This document shows, piece after piece, positions 22,897 to 35,053 of a stretch of 64,000 nucleotides of DNA (position 1 is the first letter of the stretch; each line of letters starts with the position of its first letter). The notes below the pieces were generated by a model. The model searched no databases. It had not been told where the DNA came from and saw only the letters and a program-made list of their open reading frames with translations. The stretch is from Cordia subcordata. Lineage: Eukaryota > Streptophyta > Magnoliopsida > Boraginales > Cordiaceae. A program made the translations under genes and the position numbers. Location: positions 10,948,001-11,012,000 of the forward strand of contig JAPTOF010000010.1 of the NCBI GenBank assembly GCA_028554755.1. The letters are read 5' to 3'.

Positions 22897-24282
22897 TCAT
22901 GCTCTTTGGGAAGGAACCAAGTTCACCATATTGAGTGCTGCATTTTTTCCAGGCAAAGTGTTGAGATTTCTGGCAGTGATCAGAAAATCCTTAGCCTTCT
23001 GGATGAAACTTATGCCTTCTTGATGAACTTTTAAGCTCTTAGGGCACTGCTTTTTTAGTAAGCCGATATAAGTGTCCAGGTCGTGTACACAAGATGGATT
23101 ATGCACCTTGAAGAAATCGAGTAATAATTCAACCCCAACATGTGCATAGCAAGAGCAGCTCCATGGGAACTCAAATCTCCCACCCAACACCCCAAAATTA
23201 ACCCTAAAATTCTCATTGAAAACAACACCAGGTAGCTTTGTTATGGGGTCTTTTTCATTAACAATTCTTAGTACTTTTACACCTAGTTCTTCGCACCTTT
23301 GCTTGAAGCCTGAATTGCCCACCCTCGGCCCTCCGAAAGAGAAGACCGTGACCGGTATTTCGTTGTCTGATTCGCGACGATTCAATCCGAGCTCTGCGAG
23401 ATCATAGGCTAGCAGGAGGGCTAATGAGCTCCCCATGCTGTGTCCTGCTAGTGTAATGCTCAACTCCTCTCCCTTGTGCTTGTTTATTAGCCGAGAAACT
23501 TCGGAGAGGAGCTGATCACGGCAACTTTCGAGCCCGAACTTGCAACCGCTTTCGTTTGAAGTGTACAAGCTCAAGAATCCAGCTTCAACCTTCACTTCAG
23601 GCCTTGGATTATGAGGATCCAGGCGTGCAGGTGTGAGAGAACTCATCAGGTTAGCAATCCATTCAGTATTCGTAACCGTGCCGCGGAACGTGATGAGTAT
23701 ATCCCTCCTGCCGAGCTTCTTGACGGCATTGTCATCGGACACGGCCACGTACCCGATCCATCGGCTGCAGCAGGAGCCGTTTTGGGTCGGGAGATTGATG
23801 TCAGGAGTTGCATAGATGTATTTAGTCACTTGGTAATCCGAATCCCCCAACCCTACTTCTTGTAGCATGTTTTTCTTTCCGTACTTGCAGTTCAAGTACC
23901 GTTTCGAGTTGGGGTCCAGGTCGAAGGCCTTGTAACAGGCTGTGACGAATTCGCCGTACCGGATGATCTCTTCTCGAAGGAGGGGATCCAAGGGCTGGAT
24001 TAGGTTTTCCCAATCATTCAACCCTTGGATCTCTCTCCAGAACCATGGCAATCTCGACCGGCACGTCTCCGCAGCCTTAGAGATTGCCACTCTCGGCACG
24101 CATGTGGATGCAATAACGCTCATCATTGCTTGCTTTGTTGAATAAGATAATCCCTCAACGGTACCTGTCTTCATTACTGAAACATGCCTTGAAAAGCATG
24201 TTCTAGCCATGGCGTCACTTGGGAATGTAGTACATTTCATGTTCAAGCTATTTGGCATGTTAAGCATTGTGGAAGCAGCCAT
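22897..24282 (-). CDS. Class I phospholipase A1, plastid type (DGL / PLA1-I alpha-like)
   Basis: Intact single-exon gene, 461 residues. It belongs to the plant DAD1/DGL-type lipase_3 family, which releases fatty acids from the sn-1 position of glycerolipids (galactolipids or phosphatidylcholine), in some members feeding jasmonate synthesis. The first 42 residues have one acidic residue and many Ser/Thr/Arg/Lys, fitting a chloroplast transit peptide. [19 protein letters not shown] (82-100) is the family entry motif. ITFRGT at 197-202 lies by the oxyanion hole. The GHSMG nucleophile elbow is at 280-284 (Ser282), the likely Asp at 345 ([10 protein letters not shown]), and the likely His at 400 (CVHDLDTY). 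The start sits in a strong context (GCCATGG). Length and motifs match class I members; the substrate is inferred, with the PLA1-I alpha2 subgroup the best fit. It is the only undamaged gene here. Confidence 0.95.
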   Translation of the reverse strand: MAASTMLNMPNSLNMKCTTFPSDAMARTCFSRHVSVMKTGTVEGLSYSTKQAMMSVIASTCVPRVAISKAAETCRSRLPWFWREIQGLNDWENLIQPLDPLLREEIIRYGEFVTACYKAFDLDPNSKRYLNCKYGKKNMLQEVGLGDSDYQVTKYIYATPDINLPTQNGSCCSRWIGYVAVSDDNAVKKLGRRDILITFRGTVTNTEWIANLMSSLTPARLDPHNPRPEVKVEAGFLSLYTSNESGCKFGLESCRDQLLSEVSRLINKHKGEELSITLAGHSMGSSLALLLAYDLAELGLNRRESDNEIPVTVFSFGGPRVGNSGFKQRCEELGVKVLRIVNEKDPITKLPGVVFNENFRVNFGVLGGRFEFPWSCSCYAHVGVELLLDFFKVHNPSCVHDLDTYIGLLKKQCPKSLKVHQEGISFIQKAKDFLITARNLNTLPGKNAALNMVNLVPSQRA

Positions 24283-24299
24283 GGCTTAGTGTATCACTA

Positions 24300-24385
24300 G
24301 AAGTGAGCTATGAAGAGAGATAAGAGAGAGAGAAAGAGAGATTTTCAAGCTGCTAGCAACATATACATACATATATATAATCTCT
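24300..24385 (-). promoter_or_regulatory. Core promoter and CT-rich leader of the phospholipase gene
   Basis: On the minus strand a TATATATA box (24371-24379) lies about 90 bases before the ATG. Between them is a CTCTCTTT-type pyrimidine run (24313-24343), common in plant 5' leaders. Transcription would start about 30 bases after the TATA box. Confidence 0.6.
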
Positions 24386-25938
24386 ACGTGTTAATGAAGA
24401 AAAAAAAAATTAAAGAATGAAAAAGCGATGTTGGGCGAGGAGGTTTGACTGGAATTTATGTGAAATGTAAAATGTTTAAATTAAGTGGTCGGTTCATCAA
24501 AAGTCATTATTATTTTAATGAAATAAATTTTTGTTGCGGGCTGAGGAGAGAAGAAATGAGGGGGTACGGAGGGACATCACACGTATGAACTACAAAAACC
24601 GTCGTAGTCGTTTTCGCTCTTCTCCGTCCTCTTGTGTGTTTGACTTCAAATGCCTTTAATTCCTCGCTTGTAAAATTGTGAGTGGAACAATTGAGAAGTA
24701 TTTTATTAGGAAACATGGTCTTTTCTCCATTTTTCACATAAGTTTTTTTTTTTTCTTGGTATCTCCAATCACCATGGAAGTAATTTTTTGCATTGGAGTA
24801 TCCACAATTACATTATGCCTATTGGCTTTAATTCTTTGAGTTAGAGTATCCCTATTTATATTTGAACTATTAAAATTAACTCTTATTAGGCAAAAGCAGT
24901 GAAGAACAATTACTCCCAATTAGTGGGTTTCCAGAGAGTTGAACTTGCCAACAAGTACACTTCCCTGAAACCAAACTTGTGTTCCCCTTCAGCTTGTTAG
25001 GAAGGGTGCAACTATCGCACCTAGCAACTTGTTAATAAATATTAATTTTTTATCACTTGTTTATTAATTTTATGTGATTGTTTAGCTAATATCAATGTTA
25101 AAAAAGATGGATAAAAATAAAAAGATTATTATTTTGATATGTCATAATTAAACAATTTGAATTCTCTTTTAGTTACCGGAAGATACATCTTAGTCATTCA
25201 CCTCGTATTGGAATGCAGATTTAGAAAGAGAGAGAGAGGATCTAAGAACAACAAGAGAAAAGAAAAGACGAAGGGAATTATAATAAAAGTTTTTCAAAGT
25301 AAAGTTGAGATTGTTCAATTACACATGGATGGTTAGGATCCAAATCCAATAGGCATAAACACAAAACGTAATAATAGAAAAGAGTAATAATAAAATATAT
25401 GATACGTAGCAACGCTCTTTAACATATTATAAGGAGATTTTCTACAGAATAAAATATAACTGTGTGTGTAATAATTTTACGGGTGTACTTTACACCTATT
25501 TTTGAAAAAAATTGAAAAAAAAAATTCATTAACCATATAAGGAGATATATCTACTCAGCAGTCAGAAGTGTTCGCTAGTAAATAGCATGTGCACAACATT
25601 TCTTTTTCAATTAACAATGGCTAGTATAACCCCATTTATAACTTAATATTATGTATAAAATTCTTACTAGATATTCATTTCGAGAATAAGAGAGCATAGA
25701 AATAGCAAAATAGATGACGTCTAACTGGTTATATTTTTGCTGAATTTCACTTATGATATTATTTATTATAAGCAAATATAAATAATTGGGTGCTAGTGTT
25801 ACGAACAATCCACATGCTGCAATTGCTCAGCAAACCCTAGATTGGAATGATGTTACATAACAAAACCAAAGGATGATCAAATAATATATGAATAATTAAT
25901 CTTATAATTTTGTGCAAGAGGTTTCAAGACCAATTGTA
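24386..25938. other. Upstream spacer of the phospholipase gene
   Basis: AT-rich, no gene recognised. It would contain any distal promoter elements of the minus-strand gene. GA-rich runs occur at 25228-25266. The short open frames (24510-24737, 24734-24919, 25611-25808 on the minus strand) show no domain. Confidence 0.5.
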
Positions 25939-26330
25939 GGAGAAATTTTACAAGTGGTCCCTATTATTTATATAATGTGTCATTTTAATCGATCTCTATT
26001 ATTTTAAAAGTGACATACTTGGTCTCTCATGTCGATGAAAAACGCAAATTTTTTTAAAGTGATTTATTTGGTCTTTAATATTTGTAAAAGTGTCAGTTTT
26101 ATCCCCATTAATTAGTCAAATGTTGGTCATGTGACCAGTTTTGAAGGTCAAAGTACAAATTTAGTTAATACCTTTTATGAATATTGAGGACCAAATAAGT
26201 TACTTTTGATAATAAAGGTCAAAGTGGCACTTTTTACAAACATTGAGGCCCAAGTTACTTTCAGAATAATATATAGAGACTAAAATGATACTTTTTGTAA
26301 ATAATAAAGAAATATTTGTGGAATATGCCC
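25939..26330. mobile_element. Foldback MITE, family 1, copy 2
   Basis: Starts GGAGAAATTTTACAAGTGG and ends in the inverted counterpart (TATTTGTGGAATATGCCC). Central palindrome TTGGTCATGTGACCAG around 26113-26128. Words such as CTATTATTTTAAAAGTGACA and its inverted partner alternate along the arms, as in copy 1. Confidence 0.7.
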
Positions 26331-26899
26331 ACCAATTTTTAGTATGTGTTTATATCGCAAATTATATTGTGGTCCCACAGCATCATGGACCTACATCATC
26401 GTACACCTATAGGTGCGTGTATATATATTCCTAAAAAATGAAGCGTCTTTTTCTCTTCTCTTTTCCCGCGATGCACTACTTGTTTCTCTCTCTCTGACTT
26501 CTCTCCCCCACAGCATAGTAGCAGGCAACAATCAAGGCTCTAAAATGGCAAAGAACTTCTATGTAACTTCTCACAATTGCACAAAGAATGACGCACTACA
26601 TATATCTATTGGAGGAAGTGGATGCACGACGAAGCTTTAAGCCCTATTGTTGATCTGTGCTTCTCTTATTTATAAATATGACAGTTAGTTTGCTTAAGTT
26701 TTGATTCAATTTGCTTCATTAGCTTATGAGATTGTATTCTTTTCCAGATGTGAAAACCTAATTTTTGTCTATCTTTGCTATCTAAGTTGTTTTATAAGAT
26801 TATGTGCTAAAAGAATTGGTTTATTCTTTTTCTTAATCAATTGTTGGATTGTTTTATACCAATTGTTAATAGTTCACAATCATTGAAAAAACTCCTTTG
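26331..26899. other. Spacer, nothing recognised
   Basis: Contains a 12-bp palindrome CACCTATAGGTG near 26405 and a weak open frame 26413-26640 without domains. Confidence 0.4.
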
Positions 26900-29650
26900 A
26901 GCTAAAAAATTATGGATTATGAAACCTAAAATTGATTGCACACATGGGAGAAAAAATTCTAGATCCAAAATATTCTGGATTATGAAATTTGTTGATTGTT
27001 CACTATGTAGGAACTATTTGTTCATTATGTATGAACTATTTATTCAGTATGTATGCACTGTTTCTTATTATGTTATTATGAATGCATTTTTTTCTAGTTA
27101 TTATGAACTATGCACTAGAAATTAGCAGGTCATACACTATCTTTGATATGTTTGTTCACTTGTTTGTATTTGTTTTTGAGGAACATATATCATCGAAAAG
27201 AAGTTTTTTTGAAGAGGAGAGTTGCAAGAAAGGCATATCAATCAAAGATTGAAAGAATAAAGTTTGACATAAATAAGGGTAATAAGGAGTGTTAGGATAA
27301 GGAGAAGATCAAAGATAAGGAGAAGATTAATAAGAAGAAAAATGCAAAGAAGGCCAAGGACAATAATGTAGGAGAGAATAAAATAAAAAAGCATGAGATG
27401 AAAAAGAATAATTTTGAAAAGCAAATAAAAGCTAAAAGATGAAGACAACCGCTGCACGGAGAGTACCAATAGTCCAGGAGAAAGGTCGAGGACAAGGAAG
27501 AGGTAGAAATGTTTCAAGGAGAGATAGAAGGGATTGATCAAGATATTGATTTGCTGGCATCTGCTAACAATTGATTGGATTAAATATTCTTTTGTTAACA
27601 CCACTAACAATTGATAGGTTGAATATTGAGTTGATGTTGATATACTTGGGGAGGAATAGTTGTGAATGCAAATGTTTATGTCGCTAGTTAAAAACTGATG
27701 GTTGTAAATATGTGTTTATTCAGTGGATTATTAGTGTTTCTTCAGTGGATTAATAGTGTTCGTTCAATAGATTATAAGTGTTTATTTTGTGACTGTAATG
27801 GTATAGTGAAAGCAATAAACTGGTTAATCAGAATTTTTGTTTGTTCACTAGCCTATAATTATTTGTTCATTGTCCTAGGGCTGTTAGTTTAGTATTTTGG
27901 TGCATTCTATTTGCTCATTATTTTGGTTGATTATTTTGGGATGTTTTATTTTAGAATGCTTATTGAAATGAAGATATTCTATAACATCTAAGACATATTA
28001 TCACATGCGCCAGTTTAAGCAATGCATGCGTATGTTATTTTTTATAATTAAAAAAATAAGACATCTTATTAGAAAGACATCCTAAAGCTCAAATGACAAT
28101 ATACTTTTCTATATAAAAAAATATCTTATAATAAGCATATGGTAAGTAGAGGATAAGTCTAAAACATGATAAATCCTTGGGACACTGTGCAAAACAATAA
28201 GACAAAGAAAATATATAATTACTTGGTTAAGTAACAAAAAATAGACTATACACCAAGTAGAATTTCCTTGAACCATTTTTATTAATTGGACAAACAGTTA
28301 TAACTCAGTGACCAAACAGTACTAGACCATTGAACAAAATAGGCTATATACCAAGTAGAATTTTGTGCAACCATGTTTGTTCATTGGACAAACAGTTCTA
28401 ACCCAGTGAACAAACAGTACTAAGCAACTGAACAAGCTATGTGTATATAATATCATGGTAGTTCAACTCAAAATTTAAATACAAAAATTAGTTCCATAAG
28501 CAAAGTTCGAACATTGTTTAAAGAAACTGCAAGATGTTAGTTATCATTGTTTATATGATTGGCTAAGGGAATCATAAAGTCAAAGGGAAAATTTTCTCTC
28601 AATAACATTTCTTTGTAGGCTTGGATATGTAGTCAATTGATCATTTGCATCTATATTTTCTATTCTCTACAACTCACTTGATGCAGTATGATGTTGAATG
28701 GCAAGAGGTGGATCATTTGTATTACCATGTAGGAAGACATGTTGTTCAAGCAGTTAATCAGTTTCTAGTCCCTACAATGAAGAAAATGTATTATTTTGTT
28801 AGTAGCGCTTCAACAAGTTATGTTTGTTCAGCATATTGTTAGTGTTTGCTTATTATGTATACATTATTTGTTCAACAACTGTATTGTAGTATATATCTCT
28901 GTTAATGAATCTGTTCCATTGTTGTCACCTATTAGTTAAAACAGTTATAAACGTTTGTTTATAATGAAAATACTATTTACTCATTATCCATAAGCTATTT
29001 GTTCACTAAAAATTGACAAGTCATTACAATATCTATTCAGAACTAAATTGGTTGAAACAACACATATATTATATAGAATAAAAACATTATTTGTTCAGAG
29101 TTCATTATCTGTTTGTTCATTGAAAATTCACAATTCATCATTATACTATTCACAAGCGAAATTGGTTGAAACATTCACAGATGTTTCTTCACTCAACAAA
29201 ACTGTTTGTTCATAGAATGTTGAAGTGGATGCAAAGAGTTGCAGATGTTTGTTCACTATGTAAAATCTACTTATTTATAGAATGTTAAAGTGTATGCAAA
29301 TAGTTATACATGTTTGTTTCGAATTAATAATATGTTTGTTCACTGAAAAGTTACAATTCACTACAACATTCTATGAACAAATATTTATTCACTGAAAATT
29401 GAAATTAATTAACATTCTTTCATCAAACTATCAAAAATCCTTCATCAGAGTTTAGATGATCCTTTATCAGAGTTACACATGCACCACATGCAAATTGATT
29501 TTCCCATAAATAACTTCGTTTGATGTACAAACAGTTAGAGCATTTAATTAGTTGACAACTCATTCTCAATTGAATTTCAGACCTTAAATCGCTACCATAT
29601 CAATAATGTTTGTTCAATAATGATTTGCATTGAAGATGTGATTGTAATTT
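26900..29650. repeat. Zone of degenerate TTTGTTCA phrase repeats
   Basis: Words like ACTATTTGTTCATTATGTA and TTTGTTCACTGAAAATT recur dozens of times at irregular 20-60 base spacing. Plus-strand words dominate 26990-27900 and 28800-29640; the opposite orientation (TGAACAAACAGT) dominates 28230-28440. The interior includes a purine-rich decayed open frame (27190-27572). It may be the long non-coding arms of a transposon such as a MULE, but ends and target duplication were not found. Confidence 0.5.
27190..27572 (+). pseudogene. Decayed Lys/Glu-rich coding remnant
   Basis: One frame reads VFLKRRVARKAYQSKIERIK, then a stop, then DKEKIKDKEKINKKKNAKK, a stop after KQIKAKR, and later VEDKEEVEMFQGEIEGIDQD. 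Three in-frame stops break about 125 codons. Charge-rich, coiled-coil-like composition. I do not recognise the source. It may be the basic tail of a transposase or simply a purine-rich repeat. Confidence 0.35.
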
Positions 29651-30976
29651 GTTAAGAGAGAGATCAGATCATATCGGTATCGAAGATGTCGACGTTGTTG
29701 ATTGGTGCAATCTAATTTTCTGAAATTGCTGATCACTGTGTTAGTCATTGCTGTGAGTCTGTATTGATTCGTTCTACCGATTGAATTGGAAGATACAAAA
29801 GCCTACCTCATGGCAATAATTTCAATCATTGACTTTGACATATATGATGACATGCTTATGAAATGGATGCGATATACAATTATAATCAATGAGAGGGCCC
29901 ATTGATCACATCGGGATCAATAAATATATATAGACATGCAACTATTAGGGAACAAATTATAAAATCTAGAATCAGATAAGAATTTCAATGTGAGCGTAGC
30001 AAAAAATATTACCTAAAAATCTTTATTTTTTCTGTTTCTTAATCCTGAATTTGTGAGCATGGAAATCTTAATCATGAGTCCGTGTTTTTCTGTCTCTTAA
30101 GTGATCAATAAATATATCGGCAGATATATAGACATATACATATATATATATATACACGTGTATTTATCTTAATTTTTTAAATATATATAAATATAATTAA
30201 CAAACTAAATTAGTCCTTATTAAAAAAAATGTAAATATTATAATTCTCACGGAACTAATATATGAGATCCACACCCTTCTCAAGGATGACATTACGTGCA
30301 ATGGAATAGATGTCGGAATAAGCTAATAACTATATTTAGGGTCTATGCAGAATAACTTTTTTTTTTTGGTTATAAATATTTAATTAATTTTAAAAATTTT
30401 GAAATTCTTAAAAAAATTAAAATTGAACTTATTTTTTCTAAATAAAAATTTTAAATTCATAAAAATTATATTTTTCAGAAATTATTAAAAAAACAGACTT
30501 TCAAAAAATCAATCCAGATGAACCTTTATACATCTAATCTCACACCTAGCGCATGGATTATTGGATTATCTCAAACATTCGTATCATTTCTTTTTCTTTC
30601 TTTGCAACACCCAGAAAATTCTCTCTTTTTTTTTTTATATATATAATTTTCGGTTATCACCTTTCCCCACATTTTATAATGATTTCGTAGAACGAAGCTG
30701 CATTTTCTTTCATCAGCTCGTGAATCCCTGAAATCAAACACTTTTTTGTTTAATAGGATTATCGTCAGTTCAGGAGACTTTTGAGCTTTTTAATTATATT
30801 AACGATATCTAGTTCTACATTAGTATGTTTAAAATATTTATATTTAATTTATAATTATTTGAATTCTCCATTACTATCATGACATATTTAAATATTTTAA
30901 CCTAATTAATTGAACTTAATAATGTTAGCAAGTTTATTGTTATTAGACCTAAGCCAATAATGATTAATGTTACAAA
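29651..30976. other. AT-rich spacer, nothing recognised
   Basis: No gene. 29650-29930 is less AT-rich (words such as GAAGATGTCGACGTTG) and could be decayed exon sequence, but no frame stays open. Confidence 0.4.
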
Positions 30977-31363
30977 AAGGGAGAATTCCATCAATGATCT
31001 CTATTGTTTATAAAATGTGTCAATGTTTTATCGATAATATTTCAAAAGTAATCTACTTGATCTTCATTGTTACAACAAAAATTCAATCTAGCCCCTTTGT
31101 TTGAAAAGTAACCCATGTACTTTTTAATATTTTAAAAAAATGCCATGTTTTATTTTTATTAATTGGTCATGTAACTATCACATGACCAACTTTAGGGATA
31201 AAATAAAAATTAATTAGGTCACTTTTTTAGTCTCTTCTAAAACAATGGAGATAAAATAGCATTTTTTAAATTTATTAGGATCAAATAGATTAATTACTTG
31301 TAAAATGATAAGTACCAAACTAATACTTTCTATAAATAAAAAAGATCATTTGTAAAATTTGTC
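30977..31363. mobile_element. Foldback MITE, family 1, copy 3
   Basis: Starts AAGGGAGAATTCCATCAATG and ends with an inverted counterpart (CATTTGTAAAATTTGTCG). The centre reads TTGGTCATGTAACTATCACATGACCAA, a TGGTCATGT/ACATGACCA inverted pair with a short spacer. More diverged than copies 1 and 2. Confidence 0.65.
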
Positions 31364-33221
31364 GAAAAGGTGAAAAATTATGCAAGTTATGACCTTGGTT
31401 CCTTGTTATACGACACGCATACATACGATGGCACGCTTCCTTTGACAAAAGTTTGACTAATGGTGGGTATCTGATCATCTCTGACTGTTCAACGCGCCCG
31501 TATGAATCCTTTTCAGTCTCACCCCTCATGAATGTTTTCGTCCAATTTTTTTTTCTAAGTTACAAAGTGTGCTTATTAATGTTGCATGTCATGTGCTTTT
31601 TTATTTGTGTGCGTCAAGAATAACGTGAATTTTGATGGTCAAATTAATCTCATTTTTATTATAACGGTTGAAAATAATAAAGTCAAAACGTTAGCTACAA
31701 AAGCGAACTCCGCTGATTGGATAGCGAAAAATCTGTTTAGAGAAATATTCTTCCTCTTGATTAGATTGTAAATCTCCCTCCTCCTTTGAGAATTATTGTT
31801 TCCTAGGACACGAGTCATGCAATACAGTTGTTTTATTTTGCTGACCAAAAGAAAAGGAAAAAAAGGAAACAAATGAATCGTGTAGAAGTGATTCTGCTCT
31901 TCATAGGTTGTACCACGAAATGGAGGATGTGTACACTTCATAAAAATACATAATAATTATATATACAACTCTTTTTTTTTTTTCTCTTTTGTATTTTATT
32001 ATATTGTAAGAAGGATAGAAGAATGCTTAAGTTAAATTAGATGGAAATATTTGAATGAGATCTCGTGCTGTTGGAAGTAACAGAGGAAACGGATGTTCTC
32101 AACAAAAATAAATGCATTGTCAAATTCATATAAATGATACTACTTAGAAAAATTAGTTTGAGTTCGTTTGGTATAATATGATCTTTTAATTTAGAATTTA
32201 CTTCCATTCAGGGCTCGCTCAACAGGTTTAGGGGCTTAAAGCTAATATGCGAGAACATTCCTTTTACATATTTTACTTAAAATTTATTTTTATAATTTAT
32301 CGAAAAGCAAATGAATCAAATCTTTTTATATGATTTAGTATATATTTGGTGTTTTATATTTTATCTGTACAATTTCTCTTAAAACTTTTAAATTAAATCT
32401 AATTTGTCAATATCTGAGTAACTAATGATAAGATTATTGTTGAACACTTAGAGAGAGAACGAAATTTATTATGGGTCGTGGGGCATTTTTCTTTATGAGT
32501 TTTATTGGGTTAAAAATAAAACTAGATCTCATATATGTTTATTTATAATTATATAAATTATAAAAACATTTAAAATTTGGGGTGTAAAATTTTGAAGAAT
32601 CTAAACAAAGAGTATATTTGCTTTACTCTAATGCCACCCCTGCATCAACACCTACGGATGCTACTTTTGTGCGGCTTTATAGATAGATATTGGGTTTGAG
32701 TGCTCCAACCAAAAAAAAAAAAGGAAAGAAAATATGAACTTCAAATTTATAATTTTTTATTTTTACATTAGGAGAACCACTTACATTTGAAATTGATCAC
32801 ATAAGAGACATCTTTCTTTCTTTTTTTTAATCCCTACATTAATTCCCTTTTTGTTGAATTGTCTTTTGTTATAGAGTAGGCCTTAGCCGTTAAAAATTTA
32901 AAACAACTAACTTTAAAAGATGTTTCACTTTTCATTTATCCAAGTAACCGCGTCAAACTCGCGCAAAGTATCCTTTTCCAAACTTTTTTATTGTCTCTTC
33001 TTAGCAAAATTCCTTCCCTGGCTCCATATTCTTCTTCCCACCATTTTTGTTGTTCTTCTTCCCATCTTTGTTTCTCTAAATATTTCATATTTCTATGAAT
33101 ATTTTTTTTTGTTGGTCAAATATTCTTCATAACGTTGGAATTCACTTATGATAATAACAAATTGATTTAATTTGCTCCTATTAAGGTTAATTAAATGATT
33201 CCATTAAGCCACTACCTATGA
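31364..33221. other. AT-rich spacer, nothing recognised
   Basis: No credible gene. Short open frames (for example 31639-31941 minus and 32920-33132 plus) lack domains and are low in complexity. Confidence 0.5.
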
Positions 33222-33400
33222 GTCACTAACTCATTCTTCATCAAGTACGCGTTCAAAGGGCCCAGGGCTCCTCCCTCTACTTGAGAACTTACAGTTTCAT
33301 GTTCTATTTCACTCCCCAATGGGAGTTTTTTTTCATCCTCCTCTCATGGTACTACTTTGCTATCGATTACTCAGGAGTATTTGGCTTTGCAAGGTGGTCT
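33222..33400 (-). pseudogene. Fragment of organellar large-subunit rRNA (23S/26S)
   Basis: The plus strand reads CACTCCCCAATGGGAGTT, CTCATGGTACTACTTTGCTA, CGATTACTCAGGAGTATTTG and GCAAGGTGGTC, the antisense of a bacterial-type LSU rRNA 5' region (E. coli counterpart about positions 250-400: ...CTCACGGTACTGGTTCACTA...). The wording (AATGGGAGTT, GCAAGGTGGTC) fits plant mitochondrial 26S better than plastid 23S, from memory. About 180 bp, diverged, no adjoining rRNA. Probably an old transfer of organelle DNA to the nucleus. Confidence 0.7.
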
Positions 33401-33662
33401 ATTTTTGGGGTCTCAAAGGGGCGTGAAAACATATAAGCAATCTCGAATGGAAGTGAAAAAGAGATGTAAACCCAGGTCCTTCAGAATCAGTAGTCAATCT
33501 TATTGTATAGGGGCAGTTAACAATTAAATTCAATTTTGACCATTATATTCATATCTAGAATAGTGTGAGAAAGAAGGCCCAACTCCCAGTTGACCAAGAA
33601 TAGTGGCATTGAGTTTCTCAAATATGAAAATTTACTAATTTTAGTTATTTTCAGCTTATATA
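33401..33662. other. Spacer between rRNA fragment and Tork-like element
   Basis: Contains TGTAAACCCAGGTCCTTCAG (about 33467), whose reverse complement resembles a tRNA T-arm/B-box. Too degenerate to call a tRNA or SINE. Confidence 0.35.
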
Positions 33663-34070
33663 TGTTAGAACATTTTTAAAATAATTAGCATTTTTGAATA
33701 ATCATTTTAAGTACCCACTTATATGAAAAGGTGCCTATTCACTCAAAGGTTGTATCTTTCATCTATAAAGGTACCTTATCATTTAGAGATGTGCCTTTTC
33801 TTCTATAATGGTACCTTTTTATCTAGAGATATGTCTATTCATTTAGAAAAGGTACCTATTCAGTAAAAAGGTACCTGTTCACAAGAAAAGACATGACCAT
33901 TCAGTATACAGTTCAAAGTCTATATAAAGGGGGTCTCCGTTGCAAGAGAAATATCCTTTTCATTCTTCTCTACTCACACTTCTGAAAACACACAAAAATC
34001 TCTCACAGGTAATTTCTGTCAGAGTGCAAGACAAACATTAGCATACTTCATTCTATTCTAGAGAAATTTT
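33663..34070 (+). repeat. 5' LTR of the Tork-like element
   Basis: Begins TGTTAGAACATTTTTAAAAT. Contains five AAAGGTACCTATTCA-like repeats (33730-33885) and a TATA box TATATAAA (33921-33928). Similarity to the 3' LTR fades after about 34070; the true end may be further right, since no primer site was found. Confidence 0.8.
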
Positions 34071-34199
34071 GTAGGAACTCTTTTGTATGATTTGGGTGAA
34101 ATATTCGTTAGGAAAGTGGCCTGTTAAACGCCTTAAAGTCAGGATTTTATAAACTCTCATATTTTCAAAAACCCAATTTTTCTACACTCTAAAGAATAT

Positions 34200-35040
34200 T
34201 TCCTTCAACTGTGACTAGAAATATGAGAGGTCTCATTTCTGTTTGTGAAATTGGAAAGATTCGATGGAGGAAACTTTCTCATATGGCAAAAAAGGGTCAA
34301 ATCATCAATAAGAATATGAATGGTTCTTCTGCTCATATTATTAAGTCTGAATATTTATGGCATCATAAGACTTGGACATGTAAACTTTAGAAGATTGCAT
34401 GATATGGTTAAATTAAATTTACTTTCTTATTTTGATAGAAGTAATGTAACATGTCATACTTGTTCACACACAAAGATAACAAGAAAACCTTTTCGTAAGA
34501 TAGAAAGATCAAGACGTATCCCAAAATTAATTCATAGTGATGTGTGTGACTTTCATAGTACTCCTAGTATTGGTGGTAAAAAATATTATGTCACATTTAT
34601 TGATGATCATTCTAGGTTTTGTTTTCTACACTTGTTGAATTATAAAGATGAAATGATGGAAAAATTCAATATTTATAAAACTGAAGTGAAACATCGTTGT
34701 GAATCAACTATAAAACGACTGAGGACAGATTGAGTTGGAGAATATTATAATCCACAATTTTTTGAAACTACTGGGATTGTGCATGAAACAATTGCACTGC
34801 ACCATTGTGCATCAAACAATTGTACCTTACACACCACAACAGAATGGTGTGGCTGAACGTAAAAATCGGGTCCTTACTGAAATGGTAAATTCTATGCTTT
34901 CCAATTTAGGATTAAGTCAAGGTTTTTGGGGTAGAGCGTTATTAACCGCATGTCACATACTCAATTGGGTTCCTAGCAAAAGAAGCAATATAACTCCATA
35001 TGAACTCTAGAACTAAAAAAAAAAAAAAATCAAAATCTAA
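34200..35040 (+). pseudogene. Copia integrase (Tork-like, broken)
   Basis: From 34210 a pre-integrase remnant reads MAKKGQIINKN, then SEYLWHHKTW and, after a frameshift, LGHVNFRRLHDMVK. Zinc-binding CHTCSHTKITRKPF follows. The core has HSDVCDF, TFIDDHSRFCF, RTD near 34730 (second Asp), stop TGA at 34731-34733, and VPYTPQQNGVAERKNRVLTE with the Glu near 34855. FWGRALLTACHILNWVPSKR closes the core at 34925-34985. The TGA and an early frameshift make it defective. Confidence 0.88.
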
Positions 35041-35053
35041 CTTATCTTAGGAT

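Noticed and set aside
23216..24145. Plus-strand open frames across the phospholipase gene
   Set aside because: They are antisense shadows of the intact minus-strand gene.
26413..26640. Small protein gene of 75 codons
   Set aside because: No domain, low-complexity start, AT-rich setting and no promoter or splice context.
26900..29650. CRISPR-like or satellite array
   Set aside because: Repeats are degenerate and irregularly spaced, and the genome is that of a plant.
33440..33530. tRNA-like sequence on the minus strand (CCTGGGTTTACATC)
   Set aside because: Only a B-box-like word; the remaining arms cannot be drawn.
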